The position numbers and the translations under genes were made by a program. A model generated the notes under the pieces. That model was not told where the DNA came from and did not search any database. It was given only the letters and a program-made list of their open reading frames with translations. A stretch of 64,000 nucleotides of DNA from Aquila chrysaetos chrysaetos (Eukaryota > Chordata > Aves > Accipitriformes > Accipitridae): the NCBI RefSeq assembly GCF_900496995.4, contig NC_044006.1:41997620-42061619 (forward strand), given 5' to 3'. Positions 25,791 through 39,649 of the stretch are shown piece after piece (position 1 is the first letter of the stretch; every line of letters begins with the position of its first letter).

Positions 25791-28700
25791 AATCTTCATC
25801 TATTACTGCAGCAGAAATAATAAACACACAAAAAAATATGCTTCCCAGATCTGGGGTCAGAGTGATACCTTTTTTCCCCATTTTGGTCACACTTGTTGTC
25901 CCACAAAAAATGATTCATGAAGTCATTTAATTTCTCAATCCTTTATGTGATCAACGCAGCGAAATTTATAATGCCCATATACTCTGTGGAAGGCACCAGT
26001 ATGTTGCAGCATTTTAACCTTTTAAATATTCCGTATTTCAGCTGGCTAGCCATCCTACCCCTTCTGCACAGTTCACAGCAGCTGTAAATAGTGGAGGGAA
26101 AAGAACAGACAGCCAATCAAATTACAAAAAGCTGAAAAGGTCAAAACTGCACAATTTACTACTACCTTTTCCAAAATACATGAGGCTTTAAGATCCCATT
26201 ATTTTCTCTTGAAACGCTTAATTAAAAGAAGCAAAAATTGTGTAACAGGAATATGTTGGTGGAAAAATTAGTAAGGCAGTCCTTGTATAAGATGTGTCAC
26301 CAGTGTAACTGTTTCTTCACGGTCTTAATGTCAACTACTCTTGGTCTTCCTCTGTTATTAAGAGCCAGTCCTGCAGCTGCCTTCCTCGATTTTCTGTGGA
26401 GCATCCCAGTGACTGGCCAGCCCTCAGCCCTCCACCCTTCCTCTGCTTTTGATCTGTTCTTACAAGCAAGTCAGTGAAAAACTGGCACTTTTCTTCAGGG
26501 AGATAAATTTTGCAAATGCGCAAAGGTCGCTGCACAGCTTCCATCTTACTGTAGACTGGAGGCCACCAATACATAGGAAATGAAGAAGACAAGAATCTGT
26601 TTGGAGATATGGCACCCCTAGACAACACTACCAGCTGCATTCACTTGAATAATATGCATGGAGCCCTCTTTTAGACTGTGAAGATGACATTGGAAAACAG
26701 CCCTCCCTCCACATTTGCAAGACCACCATTCGTATTGCAAGTCAGTTTGCTTTTTTTCCTGGCAGGATCAATGTCTATAGCATTGCACCAGCCTCCCCAT
26801 CCTCTCCTCACAGCTGTCCTTCCGTCCATTGTAAATAATTCAAACAATTCCTGCTGTAGACCGAAAGCAGCATCACCCCTCTCCTCCTTGGCACATGGAG
26901 AAATAGCTCAAAGATGACAGACTGCCACAGCTCTGTCGCCCCCAGGTGTGGGCTGCTATCCTGGGACTCCACGAATTGCAGGCAAAAAAGTCACTTTTGC
27001 TCTGTGTAGCTTATTCAGCCATTTCAGCATGTGGAAAAGAGAACTTCTGCTGCTTTGCCATTTCAGCTGACTGCTCTTTTCTGTGAAAACGTTGGCAAAT
27101 AATCGTTAGGATGTATTTGTTCTGAGACTTCTCACTTTTTTCTTTCTGTTGAAATCACATTTATGTCATTTTATGAATTTTCACTTGGATATCTTTGACA
27201 GTAACTTAAAGCAAAAGCAGTAGAAAATGAACAGAAGATAGACACTTTATTTTTTACACCACATGAGAAGTAGGGAAAAAAGGACAAAAATAAATGTAAA
27301 AGGTGGAAAGGAAATAACCACCCTCCTGTTTTTCCACAGGTCTTTAATGGAAAAGTAAGTTTAAAGAGTACTATAATAGTTTTTCTTCTGTCAGGCCTTA
27401 GGTATATTTTCCTACTACGGAAAAAGAAGCAAGAGCTTGTGGGAGCTTACTCATTTGGTCTTATTTTCAATTTTTTAAAAAATAAGAAACTGCAAAAAAA
27501 GGATGCCCACTTTTTTTGTGTCTGGCCTCTGTATCGTCCTTGGTAGAGGAGCAGTGGCTGGGGACGTGCCCTTGTAGCACTACAGCCCTGCACCAGGGTA
27601 AGAAACCATCCCAGTGCCAGAGCGGCTCGGTGGACACCTCTCGCCTTCCTCCAGGGCTGAGCGGTGGCCCCAAACACGTAACTGGGAAGGATATAACTGT
27701 ACTGGGGCTTGGATGGAGGGGCACCAGCTCAAATCAAGCTGGCTGAAGTGTTGCCAGTTTAGCTGAGAGGGACTGAAGTCTGCACTGGCACTGCATTGCA
27801 TTCATGCAGTCACGAGACAGAGGTCGGTTACACAGGGCGGATGCCGGGGAGGAGGCAGCAATGTGTAACCTCATGCCCATGCCTGGGGCAGAAGGGACCG
27901 CAGGTTGCACCAGGCTGGTGGGCAATGATTTTCCTGAGGTTACGTTCAGGTCATGCTCTGTGTGAGGGTTCACAGCTATAACATGTGGAATCACATCATT
28001 AATAGAAACGTACCGTTTCCAGATTTCTTCATGTACAAACGGGCCAGTTTTCTATTCACTGGCCTCAAACAGCTGAAGAGACAGTTCACAGGTATCCTAT
28101 TTTGTTAGAAAAACTTCTTAGCCTGGATTTAACATGCCCGGTCATGGAGAAATGGCCCCAACTCCTGGTAAATCATTCTAATGGTCAGTTACTCTCTATG
28201 TAAGCACTTCAGTGTTTACATGATGAAAAGGAGCTCTTGCCATTGACTGTAACTTGTACCCATTTCCTCCTACTTCCTACTTCACTTCTTTGTGTTTTCT
28301 GCTTCCTCATCTCATTTTACTCGCAGCTATTGTTTGTCTTCTTCTTTCCCCTCAGCTTCGCTTCCTACCCAACTTCTATTGTTTCTGTCTTCTCAGCCTT
28401 TTTCCCCTTCCACTCCTTCTCCCTCTCCATTTCCTCTTACAACATCTGCCGCCTTCTGAATTTATCTGCTCTGCAGAATTTCACCGTGTCCGAATACAAC
28501 CGTGGCACAAAGCAGGCTGTGATTTAGTCACCAGCAATCTGTCACTTAACCATAATGAAACCCTGTCACAAACAAAATTTCATCATATGAGAGGAATTTC
28601 CTGTGTGGAAATTATATTTTTGGATGAGAAGGGCATTTCTCCTGTGGCGACTCCCCCCCCGACACCCCATTCTTTGCAGAGCCAAAAATTGCATTTACTT

Positions 28701-29724
28701 CAGTGTAAGAGAATGCCAAACAGGGCCTTCTGGGGAGGGAAGAAGTAGTGCAAACTACTGATAATCAAGATAAATCAAGCCATGACGTAGAACATAAGCA
28801 CTATGCTCCATTCAATTCAGCTAGGGAGCTCAACTTGTTCAGCACTGTAGGTTATTTTCCATTTGTAATTAGAGCGACAAAGAAACAGCCTTTCCCTGTT
28901 CTGCTCCATCAGCAGAGCCCCAGCAAACATCCTCATTTTCAATAACTCTTCCCCTTTATCTCACTCTGCCTGATGCCTAATAAGCTGATTGCTATTTACT
29001 TTGGACCAACAGCTAATCTGTTAATGATTGATTTTAAATTTTTACAGCCATTTGTCTTTGGCAGGACTTGAGAGTGTGAGCAGCAGTCTTTCGTACCTGA
29101 TGAATTGGCTTTTCTTTAAAAAAAATAAGATTTAAGTCAAAAGTCTTCACTGTTATGTTTTGCTGACAAACAGCTGACACACAGTGAGCAAAGCTTAGAC
29201 AAATGGGTAAATCTTCATCCAAAAACTCATCAGCCTTTGAAAACACCAGCAAATAATATAAGTGGACATTTTGTTAATAGTTGTAGAGGGGTAAAGACCT
29301 ACTTATGAAGTAAAACATAATTGTACTATAAATTCACAGGGTTTTAAATTCTTAATTAACAAAATTGATGCTTGTAATGACGGCTAGGTAGGGAATAAGA
29401 ACTAATACAGCTACTGTGCTCCAAAATGATCTAAACTGTATACCATATGATATATGTATTACCATGATATATGCCTAAAAGTGAATTTCATTTCCCATTA
29501 AAGGACTGCCAAATAGACAGTAGTTATTTTAATTGGTACAACACAGCAGTGCAGTGCAATTTAATCGTTGATTCTAAAAATGGAAAAGTGAATAATAACA
29601 GCTTAGCCTGTATATTCTGAAAAGAATAGGAAAAATTCTATACCAGGAAGCTATGCATATTTATAAATGTTGTTTCTTCAATGAGCCACTTAGGGATAGG
29701 CCCTGCAAGGAAATAAATCATGCT

Positions 29725-29828
29725 TAGAATGCCTATACTGTGTTTCGCCGATAGATCTCAAAGCACTTTACAAAGCTAGGCAAGCTGTGTGGTAATTGTT
29801 TTACGAAGGGGAGAAGCCAAATATCGAA
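29725..29828 (-). mobile_element. MIR/L2-like 3' tail fragment
   Basis: On the minus strand it reads GTAAAGTGCTTTGAGATCTA, the conserved 'AAAGCGCTTTGAGATC' tail shared by MIR and related amniote SINE/LINE pairs. This is preceded by degraded sequence like the CCCATTTTACAG block. It is an ancient inert copy. Confidence 0.5.
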
Positions 29829-32767
29829 AAGCCGATTTCCCTAACATCCAGAAGGATCCAGATCCAGAGTTTGGTTCAGGACTCACACTGGAAAATAATG
29901 CCAATCCAAGAAACCAGTGAAGCCACTTTGTGCTAAACTATCAGCAAGTTCTAACAACAAATGCCTTTTAATCAATGACTGTTCTCTGTATTTATAAGTC
30001 AATCTTCAAAGCTGTATATGTGCATACACGTGCATATATATGCATCCAGGATCCAGGTACATAATGAGGGATAATCTGACAGAAACAAGGAGGCAACCTA
30101 ACAGGTTGTGCAGCTGCTCTGTCCCCTCACTGACAATGAAAAAGCAGAGGAGAAGGTTGTTTAATCCCCTTCAGTCCCACACCACAGCTGTGGTATCACA
30201 GGTAGCCTCCAACAGGCTTGAGTTAGGGAAGCCCAAGAACTACTCCCAAGTAGCCCCCAAAGCAGGCTAGTGTACGTGGAAGCTGTGAGCCACCATTCCC
30301 ATATAAGTATTTTGCATAATTTGGCCAGGACTGATGAGCTGTAACCAAACATAAATATGTACATCCCAGACCTCTCAGTTCCAGACGGAGTTATCCAAAG
30401 CTTAGTATCTTCCACAAAAATCTTGAACCTATGGCTAGCTTAAAATGCAAAGTGGCACTTTCTTGAAGGAAATGAACACCGGTGTAACTAATGCAATATT
30501 TTGGGAATACCAGCACAGGATAACAACCATCGCCACAGAGGTTTTGTGTTCCACTGACTGGCTGCATAATTGCAATGCACCAAAAAGGAAGCACTGAACT
30601 GTTTGAAGGATGGAAGCTCTAATCTCATTAATATTTTAGATGCCACAAGACATGGAAGCTCCATCTGCCATCAGCAATATCGTGGAGAGAATCAAGGCGA
30701 CTTGGGAACAGGACTCATGGGCCTCCACAATGGTCTATTGACCTTCTGGTGAAGCAGATACCGTGTGACAGAGATTGCCTATCTCAGCAGACAGGATGGA
30801 AACAGGAGAAAGTGTTAAATATAACCAGGTAGACAGTGATGAATTGACATGCTGAAAAATCGAACGCTTCAGTAATCAGCCTAAGGATCTGATATCAACA
30901 ACATTTTTCAGTTTTGTCCGAATTCATTGAAAGGTGTAGTTTAGCAAGCTCACTTCTTGTTGGTAAGACCTTTCATCTTTATGCAGGTTTTCTGATTGGA
31001 TTCCGAGACGTCATCACTGGGCTCTGTGTCATTGCTGTTCTTTGCATAGAAAACAGAGAAAACATTTGCATGAGAGCAAAGTGGCCTGAACAAACCCAGA
31101 ATTGGAGAAATGGCTTGATCTGCAACATTCATTAAAAAGTATTACCTTTCCCTACTTCCAGTAAGAAGTTAGGGCCAAATTCAGTCCCAACATTTACATA
31201 CATGGTTGTGCAAGGCCTCCAAGCAATTTCCAAAATATATCTGTGGTCCTGATCCGACATCAAGGAAACATCAGACTGAGAAATGAGGGATCTATCTTCA
31301 GCCTTTGTTGCAAGTTGGGGATGACATTTAATTGAGGCACGCTCCACAGCAGTGCCCAGAGAAGGATCTTGGCAGGCTGCAGGTGGCCTGGAGGAGCTAG
31401 TCTCCATAAATGTAGTTTCATGGGCTATTTGCCCAGTTTAAGAGGAGGTGACATTCAGGTCCCTCTTGCCAGGTTGGAGGTGAATTCCACCCCCACAGCT
31501 CTGAGTTCTTCCCCTGGATGAAAGCTGTTTACTGAAAACTTGAAACAATGAAATACTGCAGGTATATTTAGCACTCTGGAGCTTTTGTAACTATAACTCT
31601 AATTACAGAAGTCTAATGAATGTCTTTATGGCTTCATTAAATCTTCGGGATATTTATATTATCCAAAGAAATAATCTCCGTCCATTAAGAGTGCATAAAT
31701 CCTGAAGCAGAACTTTAAAAATTGCTATGGATATGCTTATTTCATTGCAAAACACATATAGAGAATTTAAAGAAATCCATTAATAGGATTATATACCTTT
31801 CTTCTAAAATATATTTTGAACATAATATTTTATTACAGAGGTCTGACTGCTAGCAAAGAAATGCAGGAGAAGACATTCTAAAGTAATTACTCAGATGGTC
31901 AAATGGACAAAAATTATTCAGCTAATGTTTGAAAGATCTTTCATAAGGGAAAAGTTTAGTGTAGTTTTCATCTGTATAAAGAAGCCAGGTTCCCTTCATC
32001 TCATAATTAAATGCTGGAGGTACAAATGTCAAAATCTGGAAGTTTAAAAAAGAAAAGAAGGATTTTTTTCAGGGTATATTTATCTCAGGCATGTGCACAG
32101 GAATTAAAGGTTCTTAGAACAGCGATAAATTGCACATGCGAAGCAGCAGTTTTGCAATAAGATGTGCGTTTTTTTATGGGATTGATTCTGTTACCCAGAC
32201 AAGGCAGCTGATGCCACCCGAGAAGCCCTTGGGCAGCCTTCAGTTGCATCTCCAGATAGGCACAGGTCTCCCACAGGTCCTGTGCCACACCAGTCAGCCT
32301 GAACAGACCCCTCAAGTGGTCAAGGACACCTCCAATGGAACAAGACAACCATGTGCGGATAACCAAGTTTCACCCCACCCATCTTCATACACATCTCATG
32401 CAGCTTTATCCCAGAAGGTGTCATGTACCTCAGTCCCTGGGGAGCCCTTTTCTCCAGACACCCACTGAAAAGTGGGTCTCACCATCTGAAAAAAAAAACC
32501 ACTTCTGAGGTACAGATGGATTTTTTTGCCTTCTTTCCTCGGTCCCCAACCACATCCCTTTCTTATTCCTCACTTGTGAGGAAAAATGAGCCTCAGATCT
32601 TTCCCTGACCTCACCCTCTCAGATCCATTTAGATCCTGACTGCCAAACTGAAATCAACAAAAAACTTTTCCTTTCCCTTTTCGTTTCATTTCTCCATCTA
32701 TTTCCTACTTGGACTTTTCATTCCTCTCCCATATATCAGGACTGTGGCCATATTCTTTAGCAATTTC

Positions 32768-32862
32768 AGAGCCAGGGTTCTAATTTGCAGCATGACTTTG
32801 AGCACAGTAATAACTAGCATTGGCTAGGTTTCTCAAGACGGGGAGATAATATAATTCTTCCT
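32768..32862 (+). mobile_element. Possible MIR-like SINE fragment
   Basis: AGCCAGGGTTCTAATTTGCA followed by CATGACTTTGAGCACAGTAA and then GGGGAGATAATATAATTC has the order of MIR blocks (GGTTC, TGACCTTGGGCA, GGGGATAATAATA), but the CTCAGTTTCC block is poor. Confidence 0.35.
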
Positions 32863-35800
32863 CTTCCTGCCTTTCAACTCCTGCATGAGCTGCATTGGGT
32901 CCATGTTAGGTTTTACACTATTAGATCATTTCCCATTAATACTGAAAAAAAAGCAGTATTCTCCCCAAATTGACTGCAGCATATAGTATAGCTAGAAGCA
33001 TCCTCAGGAGGAAACAGACAGTGGCTGTACCCGGGGTATCCCACAGCTACTGATGAGGACAGATTCAGCCCTGTTCAGACATTAAGTGGTGCTACTGAAA
33101 GCATACCAGCCTCTCTGCAGGGACCTATTTCAGAAAACTAGGAATTTGCTGTAAAATTCTATGTGTGTGTGTATTCACAATCTCTTACTGAGAACAAACT
33201 CTCTGGATTATGGCAGAAGGCTAAGGCCGTGGCAGATTGATGTGGAAAGCAAGCAGGTGCTAGGGATGCCATAATCCAGAGGGGTTTGCTAGTGTATCAT
33301 GCACCCAGATGTGCAGAGCTGGTGATTTGTGGGTGCTGGTTTTCTTTGAGCAGTAATAGCTGTGAGCTGTGCTAAGCAACACAGACTGTGCACTATACTG
33401 AGATAAAATCATGGAGCTTGTGCTGAGATTCAGCTGGGACAGGGCTGCATGACACTTACAGGTCTCATCTATGGCAGCGTTTCGGCTTGTAGCAGGGGCC
33501 CACTTATGGATCAGTGCAGAAGCAGAAGCAAAAATCTCTTGACTGTGCCCGTTTACTTCATATTGGTTCATGTTTCAGAACAGTCTTGGAGCATCGAATT
33601 AATTTTGGAGGAAAACAAACCAGAAGATAAGCTCCAGGAGTGCACCTGATACAATCCAGCTGCTAATAGGTGTTCAGTCCTGGGGTCAGGCTAGAGTTCA
33701 TCTTAGGTAAAAACCTAAGGAGCATAAAGCATGTGTGTCAGGTCCTCAGCACTGACTGTTTTATCCTGCATGTCCACTCCTATTGGGCAGCACTACTTGC
33801 TCAGGTAGACATAGCACAGATAACTATCCACAGCTAAAAAAAAATTCTAAAATTCAAATGCCTGGGATAACATAGAAATTTAGAGCTGTGTCTTCCTGCT
33901 ACCCACACTCTTCATCTTTCTCAACAGAAAAAGGTACCATTTGTTGTGTTTTACCTCTGAACTTAACAATAGCGACTCCTTGGATTTCAGTCAGTTTGGG
34001 TGAGATTTTTAGTACATTTCTGTGTACACTAGGGACTGGCAAAAATGCCTCAGAGCAAGGCTCATTCTTGTTAGTTTATCAAAACAATTATACAATTACT
34101 TTTTAAGTAGTAAATACTGTGGGCAGTGTAGGAGTTCCTGTCTCTTTATGTCTTCAAAACAAGGCTAGGTGCCTTTCTGGAGGGTATGTTTTAACCAACT
34201 ATGACTTAGACTTTAGGATATTTCCCTTCCTTTTACCAGTGGTGAAAGACAGCAAAGCTTTGCTGTGGCTTTTTTTTTTTTTTCTTTTTGGTATTTCGGT
34301 TTCATGATGCATGTGTTTATGAGGGAAGGAGTGAAGAGGCAGGTTGGCTAAAAATGGCGATTGGCTAAAAGTGGAGCTAAGATTTGTGGAAGGAAAGTTC
34401 TTGAGCAGAAAGTCTTTAAAATTATCAAGATGGGAATTCACAGTATATATGTATACAGAGCATGCTATGTTTGCACTAGTAGTAAAGAAATGCACAGTTT
34501 GTCTCACCTAGAATCAGGTTCAGTGATTTCTCCCTAAATGCAACAAGGACATCACCCCAGTATTTGGGATCCCTGAAGACCAGCCTAATCATCAATAGGC
34601 AGCTGAGATGGGCTGCTTGAATATTTGTGTGGAGGTAGATTGTGAAGCAGCCAAAGATATATGTTGTGAAGAGCATTTCCAAGGAAGTATTCCTATTTTG
34701 GAGGACTACCCAGTTCTTCTGTATTCCCAGTACTTCTTTAGGTATTGTCCCCTTTACTTCTGCCTTCTGCAAACTGTGTTGAGTGCCAGCCTGCAGCCCA
34801 AAACAGGTCACCCAATACCCCAGTTTCCTGCTGTGGCTGTACTTTGCTGTCCAAGCAGGAGCTAATGGGGTTGTGACTACCTTTGCACTAAATACCATCT
34901 CTCAGTTGACTTTCTGTGGCAGAGAAAGAAGTTGGTTGAACAACTGCTTACAATTTTTTATGTTTTGCATTTCTTGAAAAGAATTGTTAAAGTACTGAGT
35001 ATTTGCCCCAACTTCTGTTTCTCAAAATCTGCACAATTCTCATCAAAATTCCCTCTCCTCTTCTTGGAGAGGGAGCTTCTAGGGATGGGGAGAATGGAGT
35101 AGCTCACTCTTGAAAATCAGCTAGTAAAAACCTGGGAAGGGGAAACTCTTACCTCATGCATTAAGAAATACAGCAATTGATCAGACATTCCTGATCCTTT
35201 TGAACATGATTAAAGTAGTAGTATGTGTGCTATAAATAAAGTGATATCTTCCAATAAAATGACAAACTTCATGAATTTTGTCATTCTAGGAATATAAACA
35301 GAAAAGACTATTTTGGATTTAAGTTCTCAAACATCAGTGATGATCTCTGGACCTTTCTCGGTTTTCTTTGGGTCTCAGTAGCACATATTTTACTTCTGAA
35401 GATAAAATGAGGTCAGACTTCACTTTCTATGAAGGTAAAATTATGCAGAAGATGGAAATACTCTGAATATTCTTAATATGCACCTTTTTTCTTGACTGTC
35501 AGGAGTCAAGGAATTTAAACATTTCAGAAAATAGTATATGATAATGGAAATTTTTATAATGAACATCAGTGGACCTGAGAAGCCAATATATTGCAACTTT
35601 AAGCAGCCTTTCACTAGAGGATCCAGTTGTCAATGTATAATGTATTTGTTTAAATCGTAATCACAGTCAAAGACTTTCTCTCCTTTTCAATTAAATGTAT
35701 TCAGGGTATTATGAATTTCTTCTGAGAGAGCTCTGTGGAGGTTGATGGGACTCCAATTTTAATTGTATATTTAAAATTTTATATTTTCTTTTTCAATCAT

Positions 35801-36423
35801 CTCCTGGAACCTTCAATATCATCTTTATTTATTAAAAAAATCAAGCTGTCTAACATATTTTCCAACTCTAAAGACAAATGTACCTACAAATGATAAACAT
35901 TATCTGGCCCACTCTAAGTGCATTAACAGGGACAAGTGCACTGCACTTAGCAATTGCTGTTCCAGTGAAACTTTCCATAGGTCCTCCTTTTACGGGAAAA
36001 GCAGAGAAAGAAGTGTGAATGACCACAGTCTGAAAAAAGATGGGTTTGCGCACATACGGCTAAGTTCCTTTGGCAGTAGTTGTCTTAGGCTCAATTTTAG
36101 AAATTTACTGTAGAGCCTAGCATCTTCTACTGACTTCAGGCGGAGCTGTGGCCAGGCCCACTGAAACATTAAATAGCTTAATCCAAAAGTTATGAGTTTA
36201 GATGGATGGATATCCAGTGAATGTTTGTTTGAAGATCCTTCAAGTCTTATTAGGCAGGACAAACATCAGTTGTGCTTAGTTCTTCTTCCCCTCCATAAAA
36301 CACCCTCATGACATTTTATGTAAATGGCGCATCAACCTGGTTACTCTAATCCTAGATGCATTTGTCGATGTTTATAATAATCCTGCCCTGTGTCAACTTC
36401 ATCCCATTTAATCTTGTACTGTA

Positions 36424-36436
36424 CCCCCCCCCCCCC
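36424..36436. repeat. C homopolymer (13 bases)
   Basis: An isolated poly(C) run in AT-rich intergenic sequence. Confidence 0.9.
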
Positions 36437-37299
36437 AATTCTGTCCTACTATAGAAATCAGTTTAACTCTTACCAAAACTCATAGGAAAAGGCAGAGAGA
36501 TTATATAAACCAGAAATAATGCTCCACTGGGGCATAAAAAGTGTCTTTCTTACAATTCGCTAAAGCTACTCCTCCTGCACACTGAAATTGTGCCCATGTT
36601 TCTTTCTACAGGAACAGCACACACTGTGTCTGTGGCAGCTGCCCTTTTCCAGACTTGCTCCTTTTCCATTTTCTCCTCATGCTCCCATCACATGCAGTGT
36701 TTGTCCTGGCCTTTTTCTATTGGTCATATGTGTCATTCCTTCTTCTGGAGAAGAAACAACTCCAAGATTTAAAATGCAAAGCCAACTCAGAAACCTCCTT
36801 TGAAATATCTGCTTTAGCAGTTTCAGAAGTGAAATTCCCAACACGAAGAGTGGCTTAGGCATCAGACTCATTTCACCTGCATGGCCAGGGGTTCTGCTGT
36901 TTAGATGGGACCAGGTAGAACCAGCCACGTGGAGTAGATAGATAATCGTGGCCCTGAGACAACCTTTTTCTATCTTCAGTCTATTGCATTTTTTCTTTGA
37001 CTCTGCCTCTCCTGGAGTTGCATGTGCAACCTGATTTTTTTGTCATCTTAACTTTTCCTCTTCCCTAGCAATTCTAAAGCTTGAGTAGCTGAAGGTGAGA
37101 GTGGTGACCCAGGATGCCACAAACAACAAATTTCTGAAGGATAAACACTCCCTAACACTCTTTTCTTACCTGTGTCTGAAAGCATTCCAGTCTTCTTTTC
37201 TTGCATAGTCTTCACGGATATGGCACAAGGACTACACAGTCTTATCTTCAACCTGTTAAACCGTCCCTGTTGGTTTGAGACCTATTAGAAAAGACTGTG

Positions 37300-37420
37300 T
37301 TTTGGTCCCAGCTGCACTGTGGTCACAGGTTTACCAAATCATTTAAACTCATTACATCCCAGTTTCCCCATCTGTTCACAGGGAGGTTTACAACTGCTGG
37401 AGAGGCATTTTTTGAGATGC
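37300..37420 (+). mobile_element. MIR-like ancient SINE fragment
   Basis: GGTCCCAGCTGCACTGTGG, then ATCATTTAAACTCATTACAT, then CCCAGTTTCCCCATCTGTTC gives three MIR core blocks in order, the last nearly perfect. It continues with CACAGGGAGG, as in the MIR 3' part. Confidence 0.65.
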
Positions 37421-37889
37421 AAGTCACAGAATAAATAGACATTATTATGGTTTGGGTCTTCATTTTCCCTTCCCGTCCTTCTCTGTACTAGGGAGAGCTT
37501 TGCTCTTTTGCGTAGGAAGTCAATCTGTGTCTAGAATGACTCTTCCTCAGTTTGAGCCTTGGTACCCCTGATGACAGTGACAAAATTTTATTGTGAGGCC
37601 TGCTCTATATGAAGAAAGATATATGTATATAAAACGTATAAAAGTGCACTTGTCCACAGCTTTTTATATGAACCTGTATATGCATGTACATACACAAACA
37701 GAAGCCACCCAGACTACAGAACTGCACCAGTGAAGACATTCCTCAATTGGTATGAAAGATGAGAACATTGTCCATGTTCCTGTAGCACCCAAAAAGGTCA
37801 ATATGACTTAAGTGGGACAATTTTGGCTCTTCTGTTAGGAACCACAACAACTCTGGTCTCAGTGGATCTGCACAAGACACTGTCATTAT

Positions 37890-38115
37890 CCCCGGATCAT
37901 TGACACGATAGACCAAAACAGCTCCAGTCTATCGTGTCAATGTGCACTTAGGGAGTCCTTAATCCATGGATCATTGGCATACGATGCTGTAAAATCTCTG
38001 TAGGAGATGTTATGGTGTAGCGAGTCAATGCACACTTAGGGACTCCTCCATTTGTGAATCATTTACAGTGCATCATGCCAATTTATACTCAGGGAGCCTT
38101 TAATCTGCAGGTCGG
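37890..38115. repeat. Decayed tandem array with hairpin-forming first unit
   Basis: Related words recur in order: GGATCATTG at 37894 and 37968, with GAATCATTT at 38056; and CACTTAGGGA at 37945 and 38033, with TACTCAGGGA at 38086. Spacing is 74-88 bp (53 bp for the last pair), and a fourth partial unit follows (ATCTGCAGGTCGGTGC). The first unit contains a perfect 16-bp inverted repeat, CATTGACACGATAGAC (37898-37913) and its complement (37927-37942), around a 13-base loop. I do not recognise the family. It may be a relic minisatellite or a lineage-specific mobile element with subterminal repeats. Confidence 0.7.
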
Positions 38116-38762
38116 TGCATTTAGAGTAGCCTTGTATACTGGAAATACTTGTAGACTAACTGTTGTAATGTAAACATAAAGTTCACTTTCTTAAACAAAT
38201 TTCAGTTTGCTCAAAAAGGAGCTCCTGAAGGCATACGACTTCCAGTGGTGCAATGATGTATCATGCCATGAAAATTCGTAGCTTGCTGCGGTTCTAGGGA
38301 ATCTTTCAAAATCTCATTGTAAGAACAAAGGCCAAAAAAAGCTGCTGCTGAAACCTGTGTGGTTTTGACCCTCCTGTAAGTTTTTAAAAAATGCTTGAAC
38401 CAGTCTTTTTAACATGCTGCTTACAAAATAAATTAATCCCATGGGCCTTCTGTGCTAAAGGATCATTGATCATTTTCATAAGAGCACAGAAAGTATCCTT
38501 TCTGCAAATAATGAATGAGTTGCTAGTCCAAAAATGAGACTACTGAGGCAGCTAAATATTTACCAGGGTGATGAATTTTTTTTAAGTGGCCTTCAGTTTC
38601 TCAATGCACATTTGACAACCTGCAGATGCCTAGCTACCTAGTGACATCTGCCCATCAAGCCTAAAAGCTATCATTTGCTCCTGCAGGGTTGTAACCACAA
38701 GTGGGTCCAGTTACTGAAAGCAGAGAAAAGACAGCCCTCCTTTTAAGTATCCATCCCCCAAG

Positions 38763-38843
38763 TCTTCATCCTGGTATAAATCACTGTCATTCCATTGACT
38801 TCAGTGGGTTTATGCCAATTAACACCAGCTGACAGCCTAGCCC
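38763..38843. mobile_element. Palindromic MITE-like fossil (CATTGACTTCAGTGG family)
   Basis: Imperfect inverted arms CTGGTATAAATCAC (38771-38784) and GCCAATTAACACCAG (38814-38828) flank CATTGACTTCAGTGG. This resembles the amniote palindromic non-autonomous DNA-transposon fossils with ACACCAGCTGAGGATCTGGCC ends (probably hAT-related). It is dead and degraded. Confidence 0.55.
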
Positions 38844-39329
38844 TGTATTTAGTAAAAGCTAGTTTCCAAGGCTAACGGGGTTGATTCAGACCTTTTGCTC
38901 ACCAGGCAGCTTTGCCACAGGGAATTTTATTTTTTTTCCCAAAAATTGACTTAAAAATTACCAAAGGCCAGTTCTGAATGCCTTGTTATTTATGATCCGG
39001 TGTTTTCTTCTGTGAGGACAAGGTATGTCTGTGATGCCCTTTGCTAGCACCCCCTCAACACTGGTAAACGTGAGGGCTGAGTACCACTCGGCTGCTGCCT
39101 CCCTCCCAGCCGCACGGACAATTTGCATCACACTCTGCTGTTCCACAGCAAAAGGGCACAGTAGGCATGCAAAACATGAACGCGCAATTTTCATCTCCAC
39201 CTTACTCAGAAAATCTACCTAAATTTGAAGCCTTTCTCTTCCATTTGACTGCAACAAAATGCCCCAGACATTCAGCCTGGGATTAACTTGGTGCTTGGGG
39301 GAGCTCTCCTTGCAATTTTGGCAGGCCCG

Positions 39330-39640
39330 CTGCTGCAGCCTCACTGCGGGCAGGGCCGTGGCGTGACCGTCCGGGGCACTTGCCACTCATTAGCAGTCAG
39401 CCCGTGACACCCCGTATGTGCGGGCAGCGCGGGTGCGCGTGGGCCAGCCCAGGAGTGCGGGCAGCAGCGCACAGGCGGCCGCAGCTGCCTGGTCCCTGAC
39501 TTGGAAACAAAAGCGCTTGACAGGGGCAAGAGTGCAAGCTCAGTCGGAGCCGGGAAGCCAGCGAAGCAGTAATCCAGGGAGTCAGTAGATCAGCTGCGGG
39601 GATGGGGAGAGAGCGGGGGGCGGAGGGCGGCGAGGAGGGG
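39330..39640. promoter_or_regulatory. Small CpG island
   Basis: About 300 bp of GC-rich sequence with dense CpG (GCGCGGGTGCGCGTGGG at 39427; GAGCGGGGGGCGGAGGGCGG at 39611) in the gene desert. It adjoins the motif-rich segment 39650-40270. It could be the promoter of an unannotated RNA or an orphan, enhancer-type CpG island. No coding exon is evident. Confidence 0.55.
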
Positions 39641-39649
39641 GGAGAGCTG

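Larger units (their letters stand above)
23700..37300. other. Intergenic sequence, no genes seen
   Basis: A mildly GC-rich part (23.7-24.6 kb) is followed by ordinary AT-rich DNA. Recognised pieces are the amniote repeat at 25703, the MIR/L2-like tail at 29725, a weak MIR-like piece at 32768, a 13-base C run (36424) and several short T/A runs. Open frames of up to about 165 codons occur without domain signature or plausible splice context. Confidence 0.65.
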
